This document shows positions 15,560 through 23,102 of a stretch of 24,403 bases of DNA, in pieces (the first letter of the stretch is position 1; every line of letters starts with the position of its first letter). Source of the DNA: [Eubacterium] saphenum (GTDB lineage Bacteria; Bacillota; Clostridia; Oscillospirales; Ruminococcaceae). Where the stretch lies: the NCBI GenBank assembly GCA_004554555.1, contig SFLN01000013.1, forward strand, positions 1 to 24,403, in the 5' to 3' direction. The position numbers and the translations under genes were made by a program. Under the pieces are notes generated by a model that did not search any database, was not told the origin of the DNA, and saw nothing but the letters and a program-made list of their open reading frames with translations.

Positions 15560-15606
15560 TTTAGCGGGTGAGCGAGAATTTACATTTTCGGCAATTCGCC
15601 GCTGCG

Positions 15607-16266
15607 TTAAACAACAGAGAAATACAGCCCCGCAAAAATCCCCGCGGCAATCGCGCAAACTGCTGTCGAAACGAGGCACATTACAATGTGCTTGACCGTA
15701 AATGTGCGTCCAACGCTCTGCTTCTCCTCGGGAGCGGCGCTTTTCATCGGAACGTTCACACTTGCCACGTTTTGTGCAGCATTCGGTGCGGGAGCAGCGC
15801 CGCGCGGGTTTATCGGCTGGGGCTGGGGGTAAGCGTAGGGGTTTCTCGGGTAACCGTAGGGGCTTGACGGCATAGGGTTTCTCACGGGCGAAACGCTGTT
15901 CACGGGAGCAACGGGCGCAATCGGTGAAATCGGCGCGGTCGATGAGGTCGGTGCTGTCGGGACAACCGGCGGAATGGGGATTTGCGGTGCTGCGGGCTTT
16001 GCCGTGGTGTTCTCGGGAGCGTTTTCGGCGGGTTTCTCGGAAAGCACCTCCGAAATCACGCTTGAAATCTCGTCCGGTTTCTCGGAAAGTGCGCTTGTGA
16101 TATCGGCGGCGTCCTCGATTTCAAGCTAACCGTTTTCGGCAGAATTTTCCGAGATTTTGTCGGAAATTTCCTCGATAGAGCGCGGCGCGGTGTTTGCCGG
16201 CGTCCCGCAGAAGCAGCAGAATTTCACGCCGTCGGGATTTTCTTTTCCACAATTCATACAGTACAT
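15607..16266 (-). pseudogene. zinc-ribbon/membrane-tail protein with an in-frame TAG at codon 47
   Basis: The minus-strand frame starts at ATG 16266 with an AAGGAG site and reads MYCMNCGKENPDGVKFCCFC, a zinc ribbon (C3, C6, C17 or C18, C20). Codon 47 is TAG (16128-16126). The same frame then continues without a break for 172 codons: acidic Ser/Glu stretch, a Pro/Ala/Ile-rich linker, and a C-terminal membrane helix (VMCLVSTAVCAIAAGIFAGL). The zinc ribbon, linker and anchor form one coherent tail-anchored protein, so the TAG is a nonsense mutation, a readthrough site or a sequence error. It follows ogg by 18 bases and is probably in the same operon. Function is unknown. Confidence 0.7.
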
Positions 16267-16284
16267 AAAAACAACTCCTTTTTA

Positions 16285-17088
16285 TCAATTAACCACGGTC
16301 TGCAAGCCGTTATTGTTACGCACATAGTCGAAGAGGTACTGCTGCGCGATACCCTCGATACCCTTTGTACAGTCGGGAAGCCCGTTCGGGTAAAACTGCG
16401 CCATAAGCCGCTTCACCCAGACGTCGCGCGGGAACGCGTCCGTTTTGTGGAACGCAAAAAGCAAAACGCAGTCCGCAACCTTGTCCCCGACGCCCGTGAT
16501 GATTTTCAGCTTCTCGCGCGCCTGTTCAAGAGGAAGCGAGTCTATTTCCGCGAAATTTATCACGCCGCTGTTAACCTTTTCAACCGCGTCGGCTATGTAA
16601 CGCGCGCGAAAGCCCGCCCGAAGCGGCGCTAAATCCTCGGCGGTTATCCCGCGCAGCTTTTGTGCTGTCGGAAAGGCAAAGCCGCCGTCGATTTTCTCGC
16701 CGAAGCTCTCGCAAAGCCGCCCGATAATACCCGAAATGCGCGGAATGTTGTTGTTTTGGGAGATGATAAAGCTGATGAGCGTTTCAAACGGCTCCTGGCG
16801 CAGTATCCTAATTCCCGCCGAACAGCGGCACGCCTCGCTTAAAGTTTTGTCCGCGGAGAGCCTTTTTATGTATTCCGAGTAATTTGTTTCCAAATCGAAA
16901 TACTCCCGCGCCTCTTTGTCGGAAAAGCCCGTGATTTCGGCAAATTCGCCGTTTTCGCACACCGTTATTTTTTTGCCGAACACAATCCCCGAAAACCCGC
17001 CGTTTTCGTCCTCGCTCCAGCGGAAGCACTGCCCGCAGAGGAAGGTTTTTCGAGGGTTAAGCTCGGATAATTTAATTTTTATTTTCAT
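16285..17088 (-). CDS. ogg: 8-oxoguanine DNA glycosylase, OGG1-like
   Basis: A 267-residue HhH-GPD DNA glycosylase/AP lyase that removes 8-oxoguanine. Counted from the TTG start, the helix-hairpin-helix ends with the catalytic Lys (K206 in TGVGDKVADC), and the catalytic Asp follows (D225 in AFPRDVWVKR). QCFRW near the N-terminus and ISFIISQNNNIPR are also typical of bacterial Ogg proteins such as the Clostridium enzyme. Start choice is open: ATG at 17088 gives MKIKIKLSELN, and TTG at 17097 adds three residues; the AAGGGG site lies before both. It is divergent from DUF6062, with a promoter identified at 17121-17149, and leads into the zinc-ribbon gene. Confidence 0.92.
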   Translation of the reverse strand: MKIKIKLSELNPRKTFLCGQCFRWSEDENGGFSGIVFGKKITVCENGEFAEITGFSDKEAREYFDLETNYSEYIKRLSADKTLSEACRCSAGIRILRQEPFETLISFIISQNNNIPRISGIIGRLCESFGEKIDGGFAFPTAQKLRGITAEDLAPLRAGFRARYIADAVEKVNSGVINFAEIDSLPLEQAREKLKIITGVGDKVADCVLLFAFHKTDAFPRDVWVKRLMAQFYPNGLPDCTKGIEGIAQQYLFDYVRNNNGLQTVVN

Positions 17089-17104
17089 TTTTTTCAAAAA
17101 CCCC

Positions 17105-17133
17105 TTGATTATTTACTTTAATTATAATACAAT
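17105..17133 (+). promoter_or_regulatory. probable promoter of the DUF6062 gene
   Basis: TTGATT at 17105-17110 and TACAAT at 17128-17133 have a 17-base spacer, 44 bases before the ATG. It overlaps the divergent ogg promoter, so the two probably compete for polymerase. Confidence 0.55.
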
Positions 17134-17149
17134 ATAAGATAGAATGCAA
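17121..17149 (-). promoter_or_regulatory. probable promoter of ogg
   Basis: On the minus strand TTGCAT (17149-17144) and TATAAT (17126-17121) have a 17-base spacer, about 33 bases before the ogg start. Confidence 0.7.
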
Positions 17150-17177
17150 TAGTTTTAGATTATTTTGCGGAGGAAAT

Positions 17178-17882
17178 ATGAGAGAAAGTTTGCTGACGAT
17201 ACCGATAAACGAGGTTTTTGAGCCGAGGTGCGGCTGCCCGATTTGCCGTATGAGAAACTCGGTCGAGGAGCATATATGCGAGTACATAATGGGTGCGGCG
17301 ATGATGGAGCCGGACGTCCGCGAGGAAACGAACGAGCTTGGTTTTTGCCTCACGCATTTCAATATGCTCCTGAAGCAAAACAACCGCCTGTCGCTTGCGC
17401 TTATGCTCAACACGCATCTGGCTCAGCTCCGCGAAGAGGTTCTCGACAAGAAGGACGGCTTGTTCAACAAGGGCGCAAAGGCAAAAAAACTCTCCGAGGC
17501 AAAGGAAACCTGTTTTGTGTGCTCAAAGGTTGATTGGGGCGTTAATCACATGCTGGAAACGGTTTTCACAATGTTCAAGAACGACGAGAGTTTCCGAAAG
17601 CTCTATTCCGCGCAGGAGTATCTTTGTATGCCGCATTATCAAAAGCTGATGTCGGCGGCTGCGAGCAAGCTGAAAAAGGACGATTTGAAGGCTTTTCAAG
17701 AGGCAACGGACGAGCTTGTCGGAAAGTACGCGAAGGCTCTGAACTCCGATGTAAAGGAGTTTTGCGACAGCTTCGACTATCGAAACGCAGGCAAGCTCCA
17801 CAATGAAGATATGGAGCACGTCAGAAGTTCGATTGAACGGGCGATTGAGTTTCTCACGTCAAGAAAACCGAGCGAAAAATAA
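17178..17882 (+). CDS. DUF6062 family Cys/His-rich protein
   Basis: A 234-residue soluble protein with two similar Cys/His pairs: CGCPIC (C18, C20, C23) with CLTH (C57, H60), and CFVC (C112, C115) with CMPH (C150, H153). This looks like a duplicated metal-binding unit. Spacing and the opening IPINEVFEPRCGCPICRM fit the clostridial family named DUF6062, which has no known function. GCGGAGG precedes the ATG. tsaD follows after 19 bases, so they are likely cotranscribed. A metal or redox role is inference from the cysteines. Confidence 0.8.
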   Translation: MRESLLTIPINEVFEPRCGCPICRMRNSVEEHICEYIMGAAMMEPDVREETNELGFCLTHFNMLLKQNNRLSLALMLNTHLAQLREEVLDKKDGLFNKGAKAKKLSEAKETCFVCSKVDWGVNHMLETVFTMFKNDESFRKLYSAQEYLCMPHYQKLMSAAASKLKKDDLKAFQEATDELVGKYAKALNSDVKEFCDSFDYRNAGKLHNEDMEHVRSSIERAIEFLTSRKPSEK

Positions 17883-17901
17883 AGGGATTTGGTACAGATA
17901 A

Positions 17902-18915
17902 ATGGATATTTTAGCAATAGAAAGCTCCTGCGATGAAACAGCGGCGGCTGTTGTCCGCGACGGCCGCGAGATAATCTCGTCCGTTGTGGCAACGCAGATT
18001 GAGGAGCATAGATTATACGGGGGAGTTGTCCCCGAGATTGCGTCAAGACGGCACTGCGAGAGCGTAACGGCGGTTGTTTCCGAGGCTCTCGAGAAGGCGG
18101 AAAAATCGCTTGACGAAGTTGACGCGATTGCCGTGACGTACGCGCCGGGGCTGGTCGGAGCGCTTCTGGTAGGGGTGAATTTCGCGAAGGGACTTGCTTT
18201 TTCGACAGGCAAGCCGCTTGTTCCCGTACACCACATTCGCGGTCACATCGCGGCAAACTATCTCGCCCACAAGGAGCTTGAGCCGCCGTATATGTGCCTT
18301 GTGGCTTCGGGCGGAAACAGCATTATAGTGCGGGTTCTCGACTATACAAAATTCGAGCTTATCGGTCAGACGGTTGATGACGCGGCGGGTGAGGCTTTCG
18401 ACAAATCCGCGCGCGCGATGGGTTTTCCGTACCCGGGCGGCGCGTTTATCGACAAAGCGGCAAAAACGGGTGACGCGGCGAAATACAAGCTCCCGAAACC
18501 GCACACGGTAAACCCGTATGACTTCAGCTTTTCGGGGCTGAAAACCGCCGTGATAAATCTTATCCACAACACCGAACAGCGCGGCGAAGAGCTTGATATA
18601 AACAGCCTTGCTGCGTGTTTTCAGAAGACCGTGAGCGAAATTCTCACGGACAAATTCATTGGAGCGGCGCGCGAGTTTAACTGCAAGAAAATCGCGCTTG
18701 CGGGTGGAGTTGCGGCAAACGGCGGGCTTCGCGAAACGCTTCAGGCTGCCGCCGATAAAAACGGAATGGAGCTGTTTATACCGCCGATTTCGCTTTGCGG
18801 GGACAATGCCGCGATGATAGGCTGTCAGGCGTTTTACGAGTACCGAGAGGGAAAAATCGCGGGCACGGACTTGAACGCATACGCGACAATGCGGCTTGAC
18901 AGCGTGGTTTATTGA
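17902..18915 (+). CDS. tsaD: tRNA threonylcarbamoyladenosine transferase subunit TsaD
   Basis: A 337-residue ASKHA-fold protein that, with TsaB and TsaE, transfers threonylcarbamoyl to A37 of ANN-decoding tRNAs. The N-terminus ILAIESSCDETAAAVV, the metal-binding HHIRGHIAANY (H111, H115), the KXANG-type segment GGVAANGGLRE and the C-terminal CGDNAAMIG are all present. Length is normal. tsaB and tsaE are not in the window. A spacer of about 100 bases with a short repeat fragment follows. Confidence 0.97.
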   Translation: MDILAIESSCDETAAAVVRDGREIISSVVATQIEEHRLYGGVVPEIASRRHCESVTAVVSEALEKAEKSLDEVDAIAVTYAPGLVGALLVGVNFAKGLAFSTGKPLVPVHHIRGHIAANYLAHKELEPPYMCLVASGGNSIIVRVLDYTKFELIGQTVDDAAGEAFDKSARAMGFPYPGGAFIDKAAKTGDAAKYKLPKPHTVNPYDFSFSGLKTAVINLIHNTEQRGEELDINSLAACFQKTVSEILTDKFIGAAREFNCKKIALAGGVAANGGLRETLQAAADKNGMELFIPPISLCGDNAAMIGCQAFYEYREGKIAGTDLNAYATMRLDSVVY

Positions 18916-18916
18916 G

Positions 18917-18965
18917 AGCGAGCGGCTTTTCGGGAACGGAAATTCTCGCCGTGCAGTGCCGCGAT
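18917..18965 (+). repeat. short fragment resembling the ktrB-tail repeats
   Basis: Bases 18927-18953 match 9277-9303 at about 20 of 27 positions (translated FSGTEILAV against FSATGISAV). They run into GTGCAGTGCC, which also occurs in ktrB at 8780-8789. The match is short and could be chance, but it lies in a similar non-coding position. Confidence 0.3.
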
Positions 18966-19017
18966 GACAGCGTTCTGCGAGTACTGCGCCGGCTGGACAA
19001 CATTATTTGGTGATAAA

Positions 19018-19866
19018 ATGGGCAAATTTTTTCGGCTGATTTTTGTGATGTCGGGGAGCGAGGTTATGGAGGCGGGCAGGGAGCTTTGCCGAACCGCTTC
19101 AAATCCCGAGGAGAAAAAAGCCGCGGCGGCTTTCCAAAGAGTGTTTTACGGCACGGTAATTCTCGCGGTGCTGTTGGTTATCGCGCTTTTGGTTGTGATG
19201 TTCTTGAACAACCCGTTTCTCGCGAGCGGCGACAGGCGTTACGGCACGGTTCAGAGCAACGGGAGTATCCGCTACGTTCAGAATGTCAACAAATACGCGA
19301 GTGCCGAGGAGCTCGGGCTTTCCGAATTCGAGCTGAAAAGCGGCGACCGCGTGATAATTTTCTTCGACAAGGATGACAATATCAAAGCGGCATATCCAAA
19401 GGATTTTTACGAAAGCTACACGGAAAACCGCGTTATGATAATCGTCCGGACGGCTTTGCTGGGGCTTACGGTGCTGCTCGTTTACGCTTTTGTGATTTGC
19501 CGGGTAACGCCGTTCGGAAGACCATGGTATCTGTATTGCCGAGAGATAAAGCTGCTCGGGCAGCCGAAGCTGTCGAAAGCGCAAAACGCGGTGATTTACG
19601 CGGTTTCGGTTGTCGCGGCGCTTGCGATTTGCGCTCCGCAGATTATGAAGATTACCGATGAAATCCGCAGATTACAGCAAATCAACGAATTCGGCGCGAA
19701 AATAAAAACGGTACAGCAGGCTGCCGACAAAGCGGGTGAGATAACCGACAAGCTCGACAGCGTTTCGGAAAATCTCGCCGAAAACAGCGCGCTTGAGGAC
19801 GCGAAAAGCGCTGTCGATAAAGTTAACGAGATTAAGGACAGTCTTAAAAATACACAACAGAGGTGA
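19018..19866 (+). CDS. three-helix membrane protein with C-terminal coiled coil
   Basis: A 282-residue protein I do not recognise. Hydrophobic segments lie at about 44-64 (YGTVILAVLLVIALLVVMFL), 139-161 and 190-210. Residues 66-137 form a soluble, probably extracellular loop containing a small beta-rich part (KSGDRVIIFFDKDDNIKAAY). The last 70 residues are helical and charged (ITDKLDSVSENLAENSALED) and likely coil. ATG 19018 with GGTGAT upstream is preferred; an in-frame start at 18964 would add 18 residues from the repeat-like spacer. Its TGA overlaps the ribosome site of the next gene. Confidence 0.65.
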   Translation: MGKFFRLIFVMSGSEVMEAGRELCRTASNPEEKKAAAAFQRVFYGTVILAVLLVIALLVVMFLNNPFLASGDRRYGTVQSNGSIRYVQNVNKYASAEELGLSEFELKSGDRVIIFFDKDDNIKAAYPKDFYESYTENRVMIIVRTALLGLTVLLVYAFVICRVTPFGRPWYLYCREIKLLGQPKLSKAQNAVIYAVSVVAALAICAPQIMKITDEIRRLQQINEFGAKIKTVQQAADKAGEITDKLDSVSENLAENSALEDAKSAVDKVNEIKDSLKNTQQR

Positions 19867-19871
19867 CTTTT

Positions 19872-20390
19872 TTGAAGAATATCGTTTTGATAGGAATGCC
19901 CGCGGCGGGAAAATCCACAATCGGTGTAATTCTCGCGAAAACGCTGGGTTTTGAGTTTATCGACACGGATTTGATTATACAAAAGCAGACGGGGCGGCTG
20001 CTTCAGGATATAATCGACAAGGACGGTCTTGACCACTTTTGCATTTGCGAGGAACGCGCCGTGATGTCGGTGAAAAATAAGGGAAACGCGGTTGTCGCGA
20101 CGGGCGGGAGCGCCGTTTACAGCAGGGACGCGATGAAACATCTGAAGAAATCCTCGGTTATCTACTATCTTTCCTTGCCGACGGAGGAGCTTCTCTCGCG
20201 GCTTCACAACATCAAAACGCGCGGAATTGCGATGCGCCCGGGTGAAACGGTTGACGAGGTTTTCGCGCACAGGAAGGCGCTTTACGAGGAGTACGCGGAT
20301 ATCACGGTTGAATGCTTCGGGAAAACAACCGAAGAGCTTGTCGCGGAGATTATGGATTATCACAGGATTGTAGGAGCGGAAGAGGTGTGA
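19872..20390 (+). CDS. shikimate-kinase-like P-loop kinase
   Basis: A 172-residue kinase with Walker A GMPAAGKST (8-16), DTD at 31-33, and the lid-like segment TRGIAMRPGE near 117-125. The fold and length are those of shikimate kinase. However, two shikimate-binding features are altered: the usual FRxxE reads FCICEE (about 56-61), so the Arg is missing, and the GGG motif reads GGS (78-80). A non-shikimate substrate is therefore possible. The start is TTG 19872, six bases after AGAGGTGA; a GTG at 19863 would overlap that site. The CPBP gene starts one base after its stop. Confidence 0.8.
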   Translation: MKNIVLIGMPAAGKSTIGVILAKTLGFEFIDTDLIIQKQTGRLLQDIIDKDGLDHFCICEERAVMSVKNKGNAVVATGGSAVYSRDAMKHLKKSSVIYYLSLPTEELLSRLHNIKTRGIAMRPGETVDEVFAHRKALYEEYADITVECFGKTTEELVAEIMDYHRIVGAEEV

Positions 20391-20391
20391 G

Positions 20392-21456
20392 ATGTCGGAA
20401 GTTGTCGAAAATTCCCCCGAAAAACAGCCGAGTCTGAAAGCGGGCTTCAAAAGGCTTTGCATTCGGCTGGGGCTTATGATAATCGTGATTTTCGTATCGC
20501 GCGGGATAAGCTCGATTGTGCTGTCGCTTATCAGCCCATCGCTTGCAAATCTCGGCGGGACTGGCGCATACTGCGTTCAGACAGCGTTTTCGCTGGTGTT
20601 TTTGTACTGCATACCGATGATTGCCACGGCGCTGCTGCTTAAAACGCCAATTCGCGAGATGAACAAAAAAATCTACACAAAGCCGAAGTATTTCGGGAGC
20701 GCGCTCGGAATGTTCCCTGCGTTTTACTCGCTTGCGATTATCGTGAATTTGCTCACGATGTGGATTACGAGCCTGTTCAAAACCACGAATTTCAACGACT
20801 CGTTCAACACGGTAAACGAGCTTTCCGCGCCGAATTTCACCTGCGGAATTATCCTGTTCGTGCAGATGGTTGTCATCGCGCCGATTTTCGAGGAATTCTG
20901 GTTTCGCGGAATGGTTTTGGAGAGCCTGCGCCCTTACGGAAACGGCGTTGCGATATTCATTTCGGCATTTCTTTTCGGGCTTACGCACGCGAATTTCGCG
21001 CAGTTTTTCTACGCGGCGCTGATGGGAATTTTTCTCGGTTACATTGCCGTTTCAACCAAAAGTGTGGTCACGACAACGATTATGCACGCGATTTTCAACT
21101 CGTTCTCGGCGTCGGTTTTGCTTTTGCTGACGGACAAATCGGTCGCGGAGTTCCTCGGCTTGGCGCTTCGCGGCATCACGGGCGAGTTTACACCTGCGGT
21201 TGTGATTTATCTCGTGGTTGTGTGCATAATGCTGCTGACGGCGGGCGTGGGGCTTGTGATGGCGTGCTTTAAGCTCGCGAAAATCAAGAAATACAAGGTT
21301 CCCGTGGTTCAGGAGGAGCTTTCCGCGAAAAAACGCTGGGCGATTTTCTTCACGGCGGTCACTGTCATCATCGGGCTTGTGCTTGCCGCGGATTGCTTTA
21401 CGGTAAGGTTTATTCCAACGCAGATTTACAATATTTTACACAACATTTGGAGGTAA
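20392..21456 (+). CDS. CPBP-family intramembrane metalloprotease
   Basis: A 354-residue membrane protein with the CPBP/CAAX protease motifs: EEFWFRG (E167, E168, R172), FGLTHAN (H199) and HAIFN (H232, N236). About eight hydrophobic segments are visible, with a soluble N-terminal stretch of 25 residues. Relatives include eukaryotic Rce1 and bacterial proteins tied to bacteriocin immunity or protein processing; the substrate here is unknown. It is coupled to the kinase upstream, and the zinc-ribbon/TM2 gene follows after five bases. Confidence 0.9.
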   Translation: MSEVVENSPEKQPSLKAGFKRLCIRLGLMIIVIFVSRGISSIVLSLISPSLANLGGTGAYCVQTAFSLVFLYCIPMIATALLLKTPIREMNKKIYTKPKYFGSALGMFPAFYSLAIIVNLLTMWITSLFKTTNFNDSFNTVNELSAPNFTCGIILFVQMVVIAPIFEEFWFRGMVLESLRPYGNGVAIFISAFLFGLTHANFAQFFYAALMGIFLGYIAVSTKSVVTTTIMHAIFNSFSASVLLLLTDKSVAEFLGLALRGITGEFTPAVVIYLVVVCIMLLTAGVGLVMACFKLAKIKKYKVPVVQEELSAKKRWAIFFTAVTVIIGLVLAADCFTVRFIPTQIYNILHNIWR

Positions 21457-21461
21457 TTTTT

Positions 21462-22106
21462 ATGGATGACAAACAGCCAAAAGTCAGCTTACGCAAAACG
21501 CAAAGTCAGAGCTGGACGGACCCGGCAACTGGCGAAATATATCCCGGCGGCAACCCGAATGTGGTCCCTCAGCCAACTCAAAGCAATTTCTCGCAGCCGC
21601 AGAGCAGCTTCAACCAGCCTTACCCCCAGCAAATTCCGCAAAATAATTTCGCCCAGCCGCAGCCTATCCAACAGCAGAATATCTCGGTTATCCCATCGAG
21701 CAATGTTGAGGTTTATCCTAACGGAAACGCTCCTCAGCCGTATCAGAACGTGCTTCAGCCGGGAATGAAATTCTGCAAGTTCTGCGGGCAGCAAATTCCG
21801 ATGGAAGCGGTTTTGTGCGTGAAATGCGGGCGGCAGGTTGAGCAGCTGCAAGGAATGCAGACCGTCAATCCGCAGGTTGTCATCAACAACGCGCCGCAGC
21901 CCGTTGTCTATCGCAGCGGCACTCCAAAGGACAAGTGGGTTGCGTTTATTTTGTGCTTTTTCTTCGGTGTTTTCGGCGCGCACTGCTTCTACGAGGGCAG
22001 AGTCGGCGCGGGGCTTTTGCGGCTCTTTACTTTGGGATTGTTTGGAATAGGCTGGCTTGTTGACCTGATAACAATTCTCACAAAGCCAAATCCCTATTAC
22101 GTTTAA
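21462..22106 (+). CDS. zinc-ribbon and TM2-domain protein
   Basis: A 214-residue protein. Residues 1-100 are Gln/Pro/Asn-rich and disordered. A zinc ribbon follows (FCKFCG...CVKCG; C105, C108, C119, C122). The C-terminal TM2 domain (156-207) contains KDKWVAFILCFFFGVFGAHC and two membrane helices joined by YEGRVGAGLL. TM2 proteins are widespread and mostly uncharacterised. The ATG at 21462 has a TGGAGG site that overlaps the end of the CPBP gene; upstream in-frame starts lie inside that gene. Two hairpins follow the stop. Confidence 0.9.
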   Translation: MDDKQPKVSLRKTQSQSWTDPATGEIYPGGNPNVVPQPTQSNFSQPQSSFNQPYPQQIPQNNFAQPQPIQQQNISVIPSSNVEVYPNGNAPQPYQNVLQPGMKFCKFCGQQIPMEAVLCVKCGRQVEQLQGMQTVNPQVVINNAPQPVVYRSGTPKDKWVAFILCFFFGVFGAHCFYEGRVGAGLLRLFTLGLFGIGWLVDLITILTKPNPYYV

Positions 22107-22112
22107 CCAAGA

Positions 22113-22143
22113 AAATCTCCCCGCACTCGCTGCGGGGATTTTC
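22113..22143 (+). terminator. terminator after the TM2 gene
   Basis: CCCCGCA pairs with TGCGGGG around a CTCGC loop, with A/T-rich arm ends and a short T run at 22139-22142. It may act in both directions. Confidence 0.75.
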
Positions 22144-22167
22144 GCAAAATTCATTCAAGACAAATTT

Positions 22168-22214
22168 CAAACGGCTCTCGGAAAATCCAAGAGCCGTTTG
22201 CCCGATATTTTTTT
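22168..22214. terminator. eleven-base perfect hairpin between convergent genes
   Basis: CAAACGGCTCT at 22168-22178 pairs perfectly with AGAGCCGTTTG at 22190-22200. On the plus strand a seven-T run (22208-22214) follows after seven bases. It sits between the convergent TM2 and dockerin genes and may terminate either. Confidence 0.6.
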
Positions 22215-22238
22215 GTATTTTAAGAGGTTAGGAGAACA

Positions 22239-23102
22239 TTACTTGATTCCCAAGTATTCGATGAGGACTTGAAGAGCGTCCTTCGCGTTGATGAAGCCGT
22301 CGCCGTTGACGTCGGCAACAAGCGGGTTCACACCCTTTTCCATGTCAAGGAAATCCTTGAGGATAGCCAGAGAGTCTTTTGCGTTTGAGATGCCGTCATT
22401 GTCCATATCGCCCGCACGGTCGCTGTACTTTCCGAGCATTACGACATACTCGCCCTTTTCGGAAACCTCAAGACCGATTGCCGAGCCGTTTTTGTCAACC
22501 TTAACGTTGTCCACGAAAACGAGCTTTCCGTCAACCTTCTTGAAGAGGTTCGCGAATTCACCCGCGTGAGTTGCCTTGAAGTTGATATTCAGCTCGGACT
22601 TAACGTTTGTGCCCTTGATGGTGAAGCCTGTTCCGACAGTACCGCGCAGAGCGCTTGTGCCGGTAACGGTTGTCTTTGTAATCGAGAGGTTGGCAGCCTT
22701 TGCGTCTTTAGGATCAATGTCAGAGCCGTCGATTGTCCAGCTGAACACCTCGTCAACCTCGAGCGTAACCTCGGCATTTGAGGTCGCGATTGCCTTTACA
22801 ACGTCAACGGGAACGGTTGTGCCGCCGTTGAGGTTGATTGTTTTGGTTGTGCCATCGGTGAGCTTCGAGATATCGCTTGCAACGTCCGTCCAAGTCTGCG
22901 TTTTTCCGTCAACGGTGGGATTCTTTGTAGTCGAAGAAGAACCGCCCGATGAAGAACCGCCGGAAGAACCGCCCGAACCGCCGGAAGAGCCGCCGGAGCT
23001 CTTCTTGGTGTACTCAACGGTGATTGTTACATCGTTAATTACCGTGATTGTTGCAGAAGTGCCGCTTTGAGCCGTGCCGTTGACCTTAAGAGCAGCGGTG
23101 TA
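22239..23102 (-). CDS. dockerin-bearing secreted protein, 5' end missing
   Basis: The minus-strand frame is open from the junction near 23.1 kb to the TAA at 22239, about 287 residues, with no convincing start. In order: a short beta-type tail (ATITVINDVTITVEYTKK), a Gly/Ser linker (about 22925-23005), an unassigned beta-rich module of about 150 residues (including FVDNVKVDKNGSAIGLEVSE), and a C-terminal type I dockerin. The two dockerin calcium loops read DMDNDGISNAKD and DVNGDGFINAKD, each followed by a hydrophobic helix. Dockerins bind cohesins in cellulosomes or cell-surface complexes. The N-terminal part, including signal peptide and any catalytic module, is absent because the sequence changes abruptly. 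Confidence 0.88.
   Translation of the reverse strand, partial: YTAALKVNGTAQSGTSATITVINDVTITVEYTKKSSGGSSGGSGGSSGGSSSGGSSSTTKNPTVDGKTQTWTDVASDISKLTDGTTKTINLNGGTTVPVDVVKAIATSNAEVTLEVDEVFSWTIDGSDIDPKDAKAANLSITKTTVTGTSALRGTVGTGFTIKGTNVKSELNINFKATHAGEFANLFKKVDGKLVFVDNVKVDKNGSAIGLEVSEKGEYVVMLGKYSDRAGDMDNDGISNAKDSLAILKDFLDMEKGVNPLVADVNGDGFINAKDALQVLIEYLGIK

Noticed and set aside
17123..17128. TATAAT on the plus strand as the -10 of the DUF6062 promoter with TTGATT at 17105.
   Set aside because: Spacer would be only 12 bases. TACAAT at 17128-17133 with a 17-base spacer is better.
22576..23070. Plus-strand frame ending in a run of Glu/Pro (EEPPEEPPEPPEEPPE).
   Set aside because: Antisense of the Gly/Ser linker and modules of the dockerin protein; no ribosome site.
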